Assembly (NCBI GenBank): GCA_916988195.3
Contig: CAKASQ030000017.1
Coordinates: 61,396-125,395 of the forward strand
DNA length: 64,000 bases
Reading direction: 5' to 3'
DNA from: Oscillospiraceae bacterium
GTDB lineage: Bacteria; Bacillota; Clostridia; Oscillospirales; Oscillospiraceae
Position 1 is the stretch's first letter, and each line of letters begins with the position of its first letter. This document shows positions 1 through 9,287 of the stretch, piece by piece. The notes under the pieces were generated by a model. It saw only the letters and a program-made list of their open reading frames with translations. It searched no databases and was not told the DNA's origin. The position numbers were made by a program, and so were the translations under genes.

Positions 1-532
1 CGCGGATATTTTCCAGCAGCTGCGTTCTTGTCGCCTCATTGAGCTGGTCGCCGGAATCGAGCAGCGTGCTCACGCCGCCGACGATCGAGGTAAGCGGTGT
101 GCGGATATCGTGCGACACCGCCCTTAAAAGATTGCCCCGCATCTTTTCCTTTTCGGCCTCGGCACGGATCTTCTCCTGCTGCTTGATCTGCGTCGTGAGC
201 GTACTGACAACGACGGACACGATCAGCATCACAAGGAACGTCAGAGGATAGCCTGAAATCGTGAAGTTCAGCTGATAATACGGAAACGTAAAAATATAGT
301 TGATGCCGATTACGCCCACGACGGAGGACAAAAGGCCAAAGAGATACCCGTCTGTGAAGCGGGAAACCAGCACGACCGTCAGCTCAAAAATGAGCGCAAC
401 GTACACATCGCTGTCGTCAATCTTCCGCAGAAAATAGCAAAGAATCGTTGCGACCACGAGAAGGGAAATGAAAACTCCGAAGTCGTGCCACGTAAAAACG
501 AAGCGCAGCGGCGCTTTTTTCGATTGCTGCAT
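1..532 (-). CDS. KdpD-like sensor histidine kinase, N-terminal part (runs off the window)
   Basis: Read on the minus strand the frame is open from the window edge. It encodes a short basic N terminus, then closely spaced hydrophobic segments over roughly residues 20-110 of the DUF4118 type, a coiled linker (QIKQQEKIRAEAEKEK) and the phospho-acceptor H-box, AVSHDIRTPLTSIVGG. The catalytic ATPase domain lies beyond base 1. The membrane block followed by this H-box matches the C-terminal half of KdpD, without the large cytosolic KdpD and USP domains, so this is a short KdpD-type kinase; a response regulator is expected off-window. I prefer the ATG at 532, which has AGGA seven bases upstream; in-frame ATGs at 571 and 574 lack a site. 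The signal is unknown (potassium or turgor is only the family association). Confidence 0.8.
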   Translation of the reverse strand, partial: MQQSKKAPLRFVFTWHDFGVFISLLVVATILCYFLRKIDDSDVYVALIFELTVVLVSRFTDGYLFGLLSSVVGVIGINYIFTFPYYQLNFTISGYPLTFLVMLIVSVVVSTLTTQIKQQEKIRAEAEKEKMRGNLLRAVSHDIRTPLTSIVGGVSTLLDSGDQLNEATRTQLLENIR

Positions 533-658
533 TTGTGTTCCTGTTTTCGTCAAACTTCTCACCCATTTCATCATATCATGGTTTTGTCATTTTTCACCGT
601 TAAGATTTTGTTAAAAGAATCGGGGCTTCCTGTTAAGCGCCGCCGACTGTATTTGGAA

Positions 659-689
659 GAAAAAGAGAGCCTGGCGGCTCTCTTTTCTT
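659..689 (-). terminator. Rho-independent terminator behind the ABC exporter operon
   Basis: AAGAGAGCC and GGCTCTCTT pair around a short loop two bases after the exporter stop codon, and a T-rich run follows in the minus direction. Confidence 0.75.
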
Positions 690-690
690 C

Positions 691-2514
691 TTATGCCGGT
701 TCTCCGCCGCGCCAAAACGCCTGCATCGCCTGCTCGCGGTACTGCCTGGTATAGAGCGCGTAATATGCGCCCTTTCGCTCCATAAGCGCGCGGTGCGAGC
801 CCTGCTCGATGATTCTGCCGTCCTGCACAACCAGAATCACGTCCGCCCTCCGGATGGTAGAGAGCCTATGCGCAACAATGAAAGACGTTCTTCCCCGCAT
901 GACGGTTTCGATCGCCTGCTGCAATTTCTGCTCCGTGATGGTATCGACCGAGGACGTGGCCTCGTCGAGCACGAAAATCCTCGGATCTGCCAGAAGCGCC
1001 CGCGCAAACGACAGCAGCTGCTTTTCGCCCGTAGACAGGCTGCTGCCGCCCTCGCCCACCTGCGTATCGTACCCATCCGGCAACCGCGCGATGATCTCGT
1101 CGGCGCACACGGCCTTCACAGCAGCCTCAATCTCCTGCATCGTCGCGTCAGGGTTTCCGTAGCGCAGATTTTCCAGCACTGTACCCGAAAACAGATGCGG
1201 CGTTTGCAGTACATAGCCGATGTTTGCATGCAGCCACAGCTGGCTTCTTTCCCGCGCATCGCGTCCGTCAATGAGCACCTGCCCGCTCGTCGGCTCGTAG
1301 AACCGGCAGACGAGGTTCACAAGCGTCGATTTGCCCGCGCCGGTCTCGCCGACGATGGCGACCCTTGTCCCCTGCGGCACCTCCAGATTGAAGTGCTCAA
1401 GCACGTTTTCTTCTCCGTCAGGGTATCGGAACGTCACGTTGCGGAACGAAATATCCCCGCGAAGCGGCTCCCAGTTTTCTTTCCTCGGCTCGAACGCATC
1501 GCCGTATTTGGCCGTCACCTCCGGCGTGTCGCGCACGTCGGACTGCGTGTTCATGAGCGCCGTAATGCGCTCAATGTTGACCTGCACATTCACAAGGTTC
1601 GAAAATACCTGCACCAGCCACTGGATGGGCTCCATCATACCCTGCGCGTAGTTCATGAACACCGAAAGCGTGCCGATGAGCATGACGCCGCGCATCGTGA
1701 GGATACCGCCCTGCCACAGGACAATCGCCAAAGCTGCCGAGGCAGCGAACGCCGTTGTGGACATGAAAAGGCTCCGAAAATGCATCTCCCGCACGCTCTC
1801 GCGCTTCATCTCCCCGGTCAGTCCACGGAACTCCTGCTCCAGCTTCTCTTCAATGACGAGCGTCTTCGTCGTCTTCGCGCCCGTGATGCCCTCGTTGAAG
1901 CCGGAGGTGATCTTTGAGTTCTGCTCGCGCACGCGCCGGTGGTGGAACACAAGCTTCTTCTGGAAATAGACGCTCGAAATCGCGAGCACCGGTACGATCG
2001 CCATCACGCACAGAGCAAGCTTCCAGTTGAGCGCAAACATCATCACAATCGCCAGCGCCAGATACGCCACGTACCAGACCGCCTCCATAAGGCCCCACGC
2101 CAGAATCGTCGCGATCTTGTCCGTGTCGGACATCACGCGCGCGTGGATATAGCCGACGCTGTTCTGATTGAAGTAGGAAAAGGACAGCGTTTGCAGATGG
2201 TTAAAGCAAACTCTCTTGAGGTCGCGCCCGATGTACATTTCCGCCTTGCACGCGGCAAAGGCCGAAATGCAGTTCGTCGCCGTCTGGACGATCATGACAA
2301 GAACGTAGAGCGCGAGAAAGCCGCCGAGGCCCGCGAGCGTTTCGTTTGCAATAAAGTGGTCGATCGCGTACTGCTGAAAAAGCGGGATCACCGCGTCCAT
2401 CGCGCTTCCGACAAAGCCCAGCGCCACCATGTCGACCAGCACCAGCCGCCCATAGCCCTTGAGATACGGAAAGAGCTTCGGAATGCCGAACCAGCGCGTC
2501 TTTTCGTTTTTCAT
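691..2514 (-). CDS. ABC exporter, permease-ATPase half-transporter, catalytic partner
   Basis: 607-residue fused membrane-ATPase protein of the multidrug/peptide exporter family. Six membrane helices fill about residues 20-320. The ATPase domain has Walker A GETGAGKST (~388), signature LSTGEKQ (~490) and Walker B with an intact catalytic glutamate, VLDEATSSVD (~510). Its ATG overlaps the stop of the upstream half-transporter by 4 bp, so the two are translationally coupled and should form one heterodimer in the cytoplasmic membrane, like BmrC/BmrD or TM287/288. This is the subunit with the canonical catalytic glutamate. The substrate cannot be read from the sequence; drugs, lipids or peptides are all possible. 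A terminator follows directly. Confidence 0.9.
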   Translation of the reverse strand: MKNEKTRWFGIPKLFPYLKGYGRLVLVDMVALGFVGSAMDAVIPLFQQYAIDHFIANETLAGLGGFLALYVLVMIVQTATNCISAFAACKAEMYIGRDLKRVCFNHLQTLSFSYFNQNSVGYIHARVMSDTDKIATILAWGLMEAVWYVAYLALAIVMMFALNWKLALCVMAIVPVLAISSVYFQKKLVFHHRRVREQNSKITSGFNEGITGAKTTKTLVIEEKLEQEFRGLTGEMKRESVREMHFRSLFMSTTAFAASAALAIVLWQGGILTMRGVMLIGTLSVFMNYAQGMMEPIQWLVQVFSNLVNVQVNIERITALMNTQSDVRDTPEVTAKYGDAFEPRKENWEPLRGDISFRNVTFRYPDGEENVLEHFNLEVPQGTRVAIVGETGAGKSTLVNLVCRFYEPTSGQVLIDGRDARERSQLWLHANIGYVLQTPHLFSGTVLENLRYGNPDATMQEIEAAVKAVCADEIIARLPDGYDTQVGEGGSSLSTGEKQLLSFARALLADPRIFVLDEATSSVDTITEQKLQQAIETVMRGRTSFIVAHRLSTIRRADVILVVQDGRIIEQGSHRALMERKGAYYALYTRQYREQAMQAFWRGGEPA

Positions 2515-4361
2515 GCCGGTTCCTCCTCTCCCACGGCCATCTGTACCTGATAGATTTCGCGGAACAGTCCGTCCTGCTGCAAGAGTTCCTCCGGCGTTCC
2601 GAGCTGTTTGACCCTTCCGTGCTCCAAAACGAGCACCCGGTCGCAGCCAAGAAGCGTCAGGATCCGGTGCGACACCAGAATCTGCGTCACGCCATGGACC
2701 CGCTCAGATAAATTCTTCCGGATGCTCTCGTCTGTCTCGGTGTCGACGGCGGAAAGCGAATCGTCAAAGACGATCACGGGCGTTTTCTGCGTCAGCGTTC
2801 TGGCAATCGCCACGCGCTGCTTCTGCCCGCCGGATAAGGTCACGCCGCGCTCACCGACCATCGTGCCGTAGCCCTTCGCGAACTGCCGGATATCACCGTC
2901 AACGCACGCGGTAATCGCCGCCGCGCGGATCTCCTCTGCCGTCGCGCCGGTAATGCCGATGTTCTCTTCAATTGTCCGCGAGAACAAAAACGGCTCCTGC
3001 AGCACAACGCCGACGTTTTCGCGCACCCACTTTGCGGGCATGGACGCAAGATCGACTCCGCCGACCGTAATTTTACCCTTCGTCGGCGCGTAGAGCCTGC
3101 TGAGAAGCAGCAGGAGTGTACTTTTGCCCGAGCCCGTCGCACCTAAGATTCCGAAGCTCGAGCCCGCTGGGATCGTGAAGCTCACGTCGTGCAGAACCTC
3201 TGGGCCCGTTTCATAGGAAAACGACACGTGCGCAAAGGAAATGTCCTTGTCCATGGGAGCTATCTTCGCCCCCGGCGCGTCTTCCTCTACCGGCGCGTTC
3301 AGAACCTCTGCCAGCCGGTTGACAGACACGCCCGCCTTGCTCATCTCCGAGATCATGCGCCCGAGCCTGCGAACCGGCGTGATAAGCATCGCGTTATAAA
3401 AGGCGAACGAAATGAACTCGCCCTTTGTCATATCGCCGTTTACGCAAAGGATGCTTCCGAACACCACGACCAGCATCACCTGCAAGCAGCTCGTTACATC
3501 GCCGACCGCCCAGAACTGCGAGAGCGTATAGCAGAGCTTCACCCAAAGGTTCGTATACTCCTGATTCTGCGCCTCAAAGCGTTCGCGCTCAAATTCCTCC
3601 CGCCCGAACGCGCGCACCACACGCACGCCCGTCAGGTTCTCCTGCGCAATCGTCGATAAAACGCCCTCGGCTTCATCGCAGTCTGTAAAGCGCTCACGGA
3701 TTTTGTTGTGGAACAAAAGCGAATATAAAATGATGATTGGGAACATGACAAGTGCAATGATCGAAAGCCGCCAGTTCATCGCGACCATGCACGCAAGAGA
3801 CAAAACAATCAAAACGATGATCCGGAACACGGACACGAACTGCTCCTGAAAGAACGTTTTGATGCGCTCGACGTCCGCCGTGCAGCGCTGGATAATATCG
3901 CCCGTCGCATTTTTCATGTGCCAGCTCCATGGCAGTCGCTCGATCTGATGATACAGTAAATCGCGGCTGGTCTTCACCATCGTCTCGCAGGCAATGGAGC
4001 TATAAAGGTTCATCGCGTACCGGAACACCGCCGACAAAAGCCCCACGCCGATCAGCATTGCCGCCAATATCCCCATATGTGCACGGAAATATTCGCTTCC
4101 TCCGAGCCCTTCCCACAGCGATTGCAGCGCCCCCGGCAGGCGCACGGGCTTGTCGCCGATCACCGAGTCGACCGTCAGCCGCAGAATCTGCGGAATGATC
4201 AGCTCCAGTGCCGTAAACGTCACGCCGGAGAGAATGCAGATGACAAAATACCGGACGCTACCGCGCAGCATCCGGCGCAAAACGACTCCATTCCCGGAGC
4301 ATTCCTTCCTGTTTTTCAAATTCCGTATCTCCAATTTCCGTTCATTTTCAAATTCTTTCAC
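2511..4361 (-). CDS. ABC exporter, permease-ATPase half-transporter, degenerate-site partner
   Basis: 616-residue half-transporter, first gene of the exporter pair. Membrane helices span about residues 35-335. The ATPase carries Walker A GATGSGKST (~405) and a perfect signature LSGGQKQ (~508), but Walker B reads VFDDSLSAVD (~530): the catalytic glutamate is replaced by aspartate. Known heterodimeric exporters have exactly this asymmetry, with one degenerate and one active ATP site, and the partner encoded downstream (4 bp overlap) keeps the glutamate. The N terminus has a charged ~30-residue cytosolic extension. Directly upstream are palindromic repeat units rather than a regulator gene, so control is not evident. 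Confidence 0.9.
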   Translation of the reverse strand: MKEFENERKLEIRNLKNRKECSGNGVVLRRMLRGSVRYFVICILSGVTFTALELIIPQILRLTVDSVIGDKPVRLPGALQSLWEGLGGSEYFRAHMGILAAMLIGVGLLSAVFRYAMNLYSSIACETMVKTSRDLLYHQIERLPWSWHMKNATGDIIQRCTADVERIKTFFQEQFVSVFRIIVLIVLSLACMVAMNWRLSIIALVMFPIIILYSLLFHNKIRERFTDCDEAEGVLSTIAQENLTGVRVVRAFGREEFERERFEAQNQEYTNLWVKLCYTLSQFWAVGDVTSCLQVMLVVVFGSILCVNGDMTKGEFISFAFYNAMLITPVRRLGRMISEMSKAGVSVNRLAEVLNAPVEEDAPGAKIAPMDKDISFAHVSFSYETGPEVLHDVSFTIPAGSSFGILGATGSGKSTLLLLLSRLYAPTKGKITVGGVDLASMPAKWVRENVGVVLQEPFLFSRTIEENIGITGATAEEIRAAAITACVDGDIRQFAKGYGTMVGERGVTLSGGQKQRVAIARTLTQKTPVIVFDDSLSAVDTETDESIRKNLSERVHGVTQILVSHRILTLLGCDRVLVLEHGRVKQLGTPEELLQQDGLFREIYQVQMAVGEEEPA

Positions 4362-4404
4362 ACATGCCCCACGGGATTTCTGAAATTTCCCCGTCTATGC
4401 GTAG

Positions 4405-4501
4405 GGGACGATGCCCGCATCGTCCCGGCAAATAAAACCGTTTTTACAGAAACCTTCGGCGAATTCGATGGTGCCCTTTGGGTCGATGTAGGCATCGACC
4501 C
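4405..4501. repeat. Two intergenic palindromic units
   Basis: Between the exporter and the HAD gene lie two hairpins set in similar 'gtagggg...cccctac' surroundings: GGGACGATGC/GCATCGTCCC at 4405-4426 and GGGTCGATG/CATCGACCC at 4480-4501. They resemble REP-type palindromes dispersed in clostridial intergenic DNA. No gene is seen in 4362-4530. Confidence 0.6.
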
Positions 4502-4530
4502 CTACGGCTTTGTTGACATTCTCCCGCAAA

Positions 4531-5193
4531 TCAGGAATTCTGTATCACGTCAATCGCCTCGTCAAGCCTTGCGCACTTGGCGTAGCAAAGCCCCGGAAGC
4601 TCCAGCGTCGGGTCAAACAGATCCGGCACAACGATCACTGGGAAGCCGCCGTTCGCGCCCGCGAGAAGTCCGTTTCGCGAGTCTTCAAATACAAGGCATG
4701 TTTCAGGCGTTTGCTTCCCCAGCGCGCGCATGGCGAGCTGAAAAATCTCCGGGTCGGGCTTGCTTCTGCTCACCTGATCCCCGCCGACGATCGCGGCAAA
4801 GCAGTTCAGCACGCCCGCGTTCTTGAGGTAGCCGATTGCAACGTTCGTAAACGTCGAGGTCGCCACGGCGCAGAGAATATGCGCCTGCTTCAGCCACGCA
4901 AGCAGCTCCCGCAATCCCGGCTTGACCGGCACACCGTTTTCCCGAATGTAGTCGTCCATCCATGCGCGATAGCGCTGCAGGCACGCCTCGCCGCTCTCCG
5001 GGCAGCCCGGAAACAGCTGTGGAAATTTCTCGATCGCCGCCGGGCGGTTCAGGCCGATCAGCTGCTTCATGCCCTCGCGCGTAAACCGGTAGCCGACCGC
5101 TTTCCCGATATCGCCCTCAAACGCGCGCAGAAATAGCTCCTCCGTGTCGAACATCAGCCCATCCATATCAAAAATTGCGGCGTTGAACTTCAT
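4531..5193 (-). CDS. HAD-superfamily hydrolase, beta-phosphoglucomutase/phosphatase-like
   Basis: 220-residue cytosolic HAD protein. Motif I is FDMDGLMFDTEE (residues ~8-19, with nucleophile and acid/base Asp), motif II is VATSTFTN (~110), and motifs III/IV are SKPDPEIFQLAMRALG and FEDSRNGLLAGANGG (~145-185). The helical cap between motifs I and II is of the type shared by beta-phosphoglucomutases and small sugar or nucleotide phosphatases. Its ATG overlaps the stop of the upstream gene by 4 bp, so the two are co-translated and may act together, although the partner has no known function. The substrate is not assignable. Confidence 0.85.
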   Translation of the reverse strand: MKFNAAIFDMDGLMFDTEELFLRAFEGDIGKAVGYRFTREGMKQLIGLNRPAAIEKFPQLFPGCPESGEACLQRYRAWMDDYIRENGVPVKPGLRELLAWLKQAHILCAVATSTFTNVAIGYLKNAGVLNCFAAIVGGDQVSRSKPDPEIFQLAMRALGKQTPETCLVFEDSRNGLLAGANGGFPVIVVPDLFDPTLELPGLCYAKCARLDEAIDVIQNS

Positions 5194-6659
5194 AATTTCT
5201 CTTCCTTCTTTTCTTCAAGTAGTAAGACCCGCTTGTCTTCCTTCCGCTTTTCGCGGAACACGAGCGTCCATGTGACCTTCCGTTCCTTCTTTCGCCGCAG
5301 CTGCGAGCAGACAGTGTCTTTTCCCATCGCAAACGCGACCGGACCGTCCGCCCCGCCGATCACACCGAACGAGCAGCCGGAAAAATCGCCTTGCGAAATC
5401 GCAATTGCCTCTCCAAAGTCGCGCAGCGTCACGCTGCCATCCGGCACTTCGGGCGCAATGTCATAGGAAAGCTCAGTCGTATAGAGCGTCTCTTCAAAGT
5501 ACGGAATCTTTTCGGTGTGCAGCGCCAGAGCCGTAAGCGTATACGTCCGCTGCCCGCCCGGCAGGTGGAACATAATGCTGTCCCCCGCCTGTTCGGGGCT
5601 GAATTCCTGCCCCAGCGCCTCGAACGGATTTTCCCAGAGCGTGAACGTCAGCTCGCGAATTGTCCGTTCCTTTTTCCCGTCCCACGGAAAGCACAGCCGC
5701 TGCACATGCCAGCCGGAAAGCTCATCCAGAGCATAATGCGCCTGCACACGCTTGGCCTCCCGGTCGTTCCCCTCCGGATACAGCGCATCCCAGCACAATC
5801 CGTAGCCATGACTCTGCGAGAGCGTCCGGCCGTTGACCGTGAGCCTTGCGCCGATGTCTTCATGGAAGGGATTTTCCGCCTGCGCGCGGATACGCTGTGC
5901 CTCCTCCCAGTCGCTGCCGTCGTTTTCCCGGGAGAGGTTCCATTTTTCGCGGAACGAAACCAGCTTCTCGACCGGCACGCGCTTCATGATATCCAGCACA
6001 ACACCTTCTTTGCAGACATACACCGCCGGAACGAGCCACTCGTCTCCTGCCCAGAAAAACGTCTTTCCGATGGAACGCTCCTTGCCCGGCGTTCCGTGTA
6101 CGCCCCAGAAACCGCCTTCAAACGTAACCGCCCAAGGCTCAGCCTGCGTATCAAAGCTTCCAGCCATATCGTAAAATTTCTCCGAAAAGCGGAGCTTCCC
6201 GTAATCGAAGCCGGACTGCACCGTGTGGATATACTTCCAGGGCTCGGCCATCGGGCGCAGGTGGAACGTGGAGACGATCCGGTCGAGCGCCGCCATCTGC
6301 TCTTCATTTGATGGGTGCTTCTGCTCAAAGTCCTCCAACTGCGCCGCGTCCCACTGCCACGCCTGCTCAATGGCCGCCGCGTCATGCAGCGCCAGCAAAA
6401 GCCGCAGAAAATCCCGGAACGATTTAGCGACCGGATGCACGCAGTCCTCCCGCCCGTTCATCGGGCTGACGGCAAACACCGTCTCTCCGAAGCCGCGCAC
6501 AAAGCAGAAATGAATTCCGTCCACACCGCTCCGTCCAAACACCCGCGCGCCCTTCGGCGTGCAGAAATACGGTTCGAACGGCTCTTCGACCCGCATCACG
6601 CCGAGCACCGACAACTCCACATCGGTCTTCAGAAATTGGCGGTAGGTCAGCTTTTCCAT
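5190..6659 (-). CDS. Conserved hypothetical protein, 489 aa
   Basis: I do not recognise this protein. It is acidic, tryptophan-rich and soluble, without signal peptide or membrane helices; near residue 140 it has WKYIHTVQSGFDYG and near residue 410 a glycine-rich GVIGGADGPVAFAMG stretch, and the tail is Lys/Glu-rich. I chose the ATG at 6659, which has GGGAGGG eight bases upstream; the longer frame to 6692 lacks a ribosome site. The 4 bp overlap with the HAD gene suggests a two-gene operon. Upstream, a 190 bp AT-rich gap separates it from the divergent ATC-hydrolase gene and probably holds both promoters. Confidence 0.7.
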   Translation of the reverse strand: MEKLTYRQFLKTDVELSVLGVMRVEEPFEPYFCTPKGARVFGRSGVDGIHFCFVRGFGETVFAVSPMNGREDCVHPVAKSFRDFLRLLLALHDAAAIEQAWQWDAAQLEDFEQKHPSNEEQMAALDRIVSTFHLRPMAEPWKYIHTVQSGFDYGKLRFSEKFYDMAGSFDTQAEPWAVTFEGGFWGVHGTPGKERSIGKTFFWAGDEWLVPAVYVCKEGVVLDIMKRVPVEKLVSFREKWNLSRENDGSDWEEAQRIRAQAENPFHEDIGARLTVNGRTLSQSHGYGLCWDALYPEGNDREAKRVQAHYALDELSGWHVQRLCFPWDGKKERTIRELTFTLWENPFEALGQEFSPEQAGDSIMFHLPGGQRTYTLTALALHTEKIPYFEETLYTTELSYDIAPEVPDGSVTLRDFGEAIAISQGDFSGCSFGVIGGADGPVAFAMGKDTVCSQLRRKKERKVTWTLVFREKRKEDKRVLLLEEKKEEKL

Positions 6660-6847
6660 GCATCCATCCCTCCCCGGCAGTCTTTCTTCCATTGTACATA
6701 AATTTTACAAAATTTCAACTGCCGCTTCCGCCGCCGGTTGACAAGGTCGCCGGAAGCTTCTATAATTTTGTTAGAGTTCTTAAACCATTTCTCCCCGCAT
6801 CGTACTCTGAAAAAACGTGGTGCAGCAGGCCACAGGAGGCATACGCC

Positions 6848-7477
6848 ATGAAATATATCCCGATGCAAACCGGCATGTGGGCGGTGTTCGCCGCTTCGTT
6901 CCGGAACAACCTGACCGCCATTTTCGGTCTGGACGGCAAAACCGCGCGTACGGTAACTGCGAACGCAAAGCAAACGTATGCGCAGATTTTAAAGGAGCTT
7001 CCGGACTTTGAGAAGGGCGACCGGTTCCTCATGAATATTGTCAGCTGCGCGATGCTGGCCGCGTTCGTTCTGAGCATGCCAGAGCGCCCGGATGTAACGC
7101 GTTTGACCTCGTATTACGAGCAGTCCATGATGACCCCCGCCATGCGGTTTTACTGCCGCAAGAGCGGAAGCAGGCGCTTTTCTCCCGAGAGCCTTTCAGC
7201 CATGGAAAAAACTGCGCAGTTTCGCGCCGCGGACCGGAACCCGTATTCCTGGAACATGGACTATCTCCCCTATGCCGACGGCTCCGGCTTTGAAGCGCGC
7301 TTCACGGCCTGCGGCATCTGTCAGCTGATGAAAAAGCTTGGGCTCTACGATCTCACGCCCGCCCTGTGCCACCTCGACTACCCGATGGCCGAGACCGGCG
7401 GCACAACGAAATTTGTCCGGGACTACACGCTTGCCTCCGGCGGCTTCTACTGCGACTGCGGCTACCGCAAGGTCTGA
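6848..7477 (+). CDS. L-2-amino-thiazoline-4-carboxylic acid hydrolase-family protein
   Basis: 209-residue protein of the ATC-hydrolase family. The recognisable part is the C-terminal half: ARFTACGICQLMKKLG (~residue 150), a CHLDYPMAET block (~180) and a terminal GGFYCDCGYRKV, all with conserved Cys/His/Asp as in members named after ATC hydrolase of cysteine biosynthesis from thiazolines. Most clostridial relatives have no proven activity, so the name is a family label. Start at 6848 with AGGAGG eight bases upstream. It is monocistronic and divergent from the unknown gene at 5190-6659. Confidence 0.65.
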   Translation: MKYIPMQTGMWAVFAASFRNNLTAIFGLDGKTARTVTANAKQTYAQILKELPDFEKGDRFLMNIVSCAMLAAFVLSMPERPDVTRLTSYYEQSMMTPAMRFYCRKSGSRRFSPESLSAMEKTAQFRAADRNPYSWNMDYLPYADGSGFEARFTACGICQLMKKLGLYDLTPALCHLDYPMAETGGTTKFVRDYTLASGGFYCDCGYRKV

Positions 7478-7489
7478 CCGCGCGCCTGC

Positions 7490-7669
7490 AGCTGCGAATA
7501 CCGTCATCTGCAGCACCGCAAAAATGACTGTCATCACCGCCAGAACCGCCACCGCAATACCGCAGCTCGTCATCATGGCTTTCGGAACCCAAGTCCCATA
7601 GTTTGTAGCTTCGTTTCCAAAAATTCTTTTCGAATTTATATGATATGACGAATGCAGGTGCGACGACAC
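7490..7669 (-). pseudogene. Possible N-terminal remnant of a membrane-anchored methyltransferase
   Basis: The minus strand encodes NEATNYGTWVPKAMM followed by a single hydrophobic helix. This resembles the N-terminal start of membrane-associated SAM methyltransferases of Clostridia (NYGNWVxKKM plus helix, recalled from memory). After the helix the frame runs into the antisense of the ATC-hydrolase gene, so at most a fragment remains. No convincing ribosome binding site. Weak call. Confidence 0.3.
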
Positions 7670-7755
7670 ACGAACCTGCTTAACGGCGCTCTTGGGTCAA
7701 CTGCCCATAATTAAGAAACAAATACTATAGCAGCTGCCGGACAAAGGTTGTTGAC

Positions 7756-8027
7756 AAAAGGGTATGTGCCTTAACGGTACATACCCTTTTGAGACTGTCA
7801 AAAAAGCTGACGCTTTCTTGACAGAAGGGGCTGCGCCTCGACTGCGCGCATAATTTGTGCGCCTTTGGCGCACAAATTCCACACTTGCGAGGCGATATGT
7901 ATTTTTCCGGTCGGCAAAGCCGCCGGATAAAATGAATTTCCATTTTATTTCGCCCTGCGGGGCGAAACTCTACGAGGTTTTTTGACACACTGAAAAGGGT
8001 ATGTGCCTTAACGGTACATACCCTTTT
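7756..8027. repeat. Cluster of consecutive hairpins bounded by a 35 bp direct repeat
   Basis: Two identical 35 bp units (7756-7790, 7993-8027), each a hairpin with arms AAAAGGGTATGT/ACATACCCTTTT, bracket about 200 bp that is nearly all inverted repeats: CTGTCAAAAAAGC/GCTTTCTTGACAG, AATTTGTGCGCC/GGCGCACAAATT, CCGGtCGGC/GCCGcCGG, ATAAAATG/CATTTTAT and TTTCGCC/GGCGAAA. No coding frame with a ribosome site is present. The outer units could be terminators for the flanking genes. Confidence 0.75.
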
Positions 8028-8083
8028 GCTTGAAAGGTTGTTTGAACATTCCCTTCAAATTGCTCTCAAGGCAAAGTCCTCGG

Positions 8084-9223
8084 CTATGCTTCTGCCGACA
8101 GCTCGCGGACAGCGCAAATCGCAGTGTCGGCTTCTTCCTCCGTATTAAAATACGAAAAGCTGAAGCGCACTGCGCCCTGTTTTACCGTGCCGAGCGCCTC
8201 GTGCATCCGGGGGGCGCAGTGTGCGCCGGGTCTGGTCACGATGCCGTAATCCGTGAACAACGCGTCTGAAACTTCGGACGAATCGTAGTCGCGGATGTTC
8301 AGCGCAACAATGGCAGCACGCTCGTCCTGCGAAAAGTCTCCGTAGACCATTACGCCCGGAATGTCCCGCACGGCTTCATAAAACCGACGCATCAAAAGCC
8401 GTTCCCGCGCATAAATTTTCTCCACGCCCGTTGCCAGAAGAAAGTCCAGCGCCGCGTCAAGCCCCGCTAAGCCGTGGCTGTTCAGCGTACCTGCCTCCAG
8501 GCGCGTGGGATACGCCTGCGGCTGGTCCTTGTCGTAGGAGTGCACGCCCGTTCCGCCGCGAAGAAGGGGCCTTATCTCCACGCCCGGACAGATGCAGAGT
8601 CCGCCCGTTCCCTGCGGTCCCATGAGCCCTTTATGCCCAGTGAAGCAGAGGACGTCAATGTCCATTTTCTGCATGTCGATTGGGATTACCCCGGCACTCT
8701 GAGATGCGTCGACGATCAGAAGCGCTCCGTGCGCGTGCGCAATTTCGGAGATGCGGGCAATATCGAGAACATTTCCGGTCAGATTGGACGCATGCGTACA
8801 GACGATGGCTTTCGTGTTCTCCCGGAACAGCGCTTCAAAATCCTCGTACCGGACATTTCCCAGCCGGTCTGCCGGGACGAAATCGACGAAAACGCCGCGC
8901 GTTTGCAGATCATAGAGCGGTCTGAGAACAGAGTTATGCTCCAGATCGGTGGAAATCACATGGTCGCCCGGCGAAAGAATGCCGTAGAGCGCGATATTGA
9001 GCGCCTCTGTGGAGTTCATCGTGAAGACAACGTGGTCTTCGCGCGGGCAGGAAAAGAGCTGCGCGAGCTTCTGCCTCGTTTCAAATACCGTGCGCGAGGC
9101 AGCGAGCGAGACACCATGCGCGCCCCGGGCAGCGTTTCCGGCGGTCAAAATCGCCTGCTTGACGGCTTCGGCGACCTCCGGCGGTTTATGGAGCGTCGTG
9201 GCCGCGTTATCCAGATAGATCAT
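8084..9223 (-). CDS. Cysteine-desulfurase-family aminotransferase (class V, CsdB-like)
   Basis: 379-residue PLP enzyme. N terminus IYLDNAATTLHKP; PLP pocket DASQSAGVIPIDMQ (~185-200) and the Schiff-base lysine in FTGHKGLMG (~210); the catalytic cysteine loop is RPGAHCAPRMHEALG near residue 340. It should abstract sulfur or selenium from cysteine or selenocysteine to give alanine and an enzyme persulfide or perselenide. Start at 9223 with GGGAGGG; the longer frame lacks a site. It is third in the yedF-DUF3343 operon, a context known for selenium delivery, and sits only 64 bp behind DUF3343, which supports selenium or molybdenum-hydroxylase maturation rather than bulk Fe-S assembly. Confidence 0.85.
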   Translation of the reverse strand: MIYLDNAATTLHKPPEVAEAVKQAILTAGNAARGAHGVSLAASRTVFETRQKLAQLFSCPREDHVVFTMNSTEALNIALYGILSPGDHVISTDLEHNSVLRPLYDLQTRGVFVDFVPADRLGNVRYEDFEALFRENTKAIVCTHASNLTGNVLDIARISEIAHAHGALLIVDASQSAGVIPIDMQKMDIDVLCFTGHKGLMGPQGTGGLCICPGVEIRPLLRGGTGVHSYDKDQPQAYPTRLEAGTLNSHGLAGLDAALDFLLATGVEKIYARERLLMRRFYEAVRDIPGVMVYGDFSQDERAAIVALNIRDYDSSEVSDALFTDYGIVTRPGAHCAPRMHEALGTVKQGAVRFSFSYFNTEEEADTAICAVRELSAEA

Positions 9224-9287
9224 ACAAACCCTCCCGCGAAGATCGCCGCGCATGTCGAGCCGATGTTGATTCCGATTGCATAACCAT

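Noticed and set aside
793..1917. Long plus-strand open frame of 374 codons
   Set aside because: Exactly antisense to the ABC ATPase gene; Arg/His-rich composition of a GC-rich shadow, no ribosome site.
7756..8027. Direct repeats suggesting a CRISPR array
   Set aside because: Only two repeat copies, unequal hairpin-filled interior, no cas genes.
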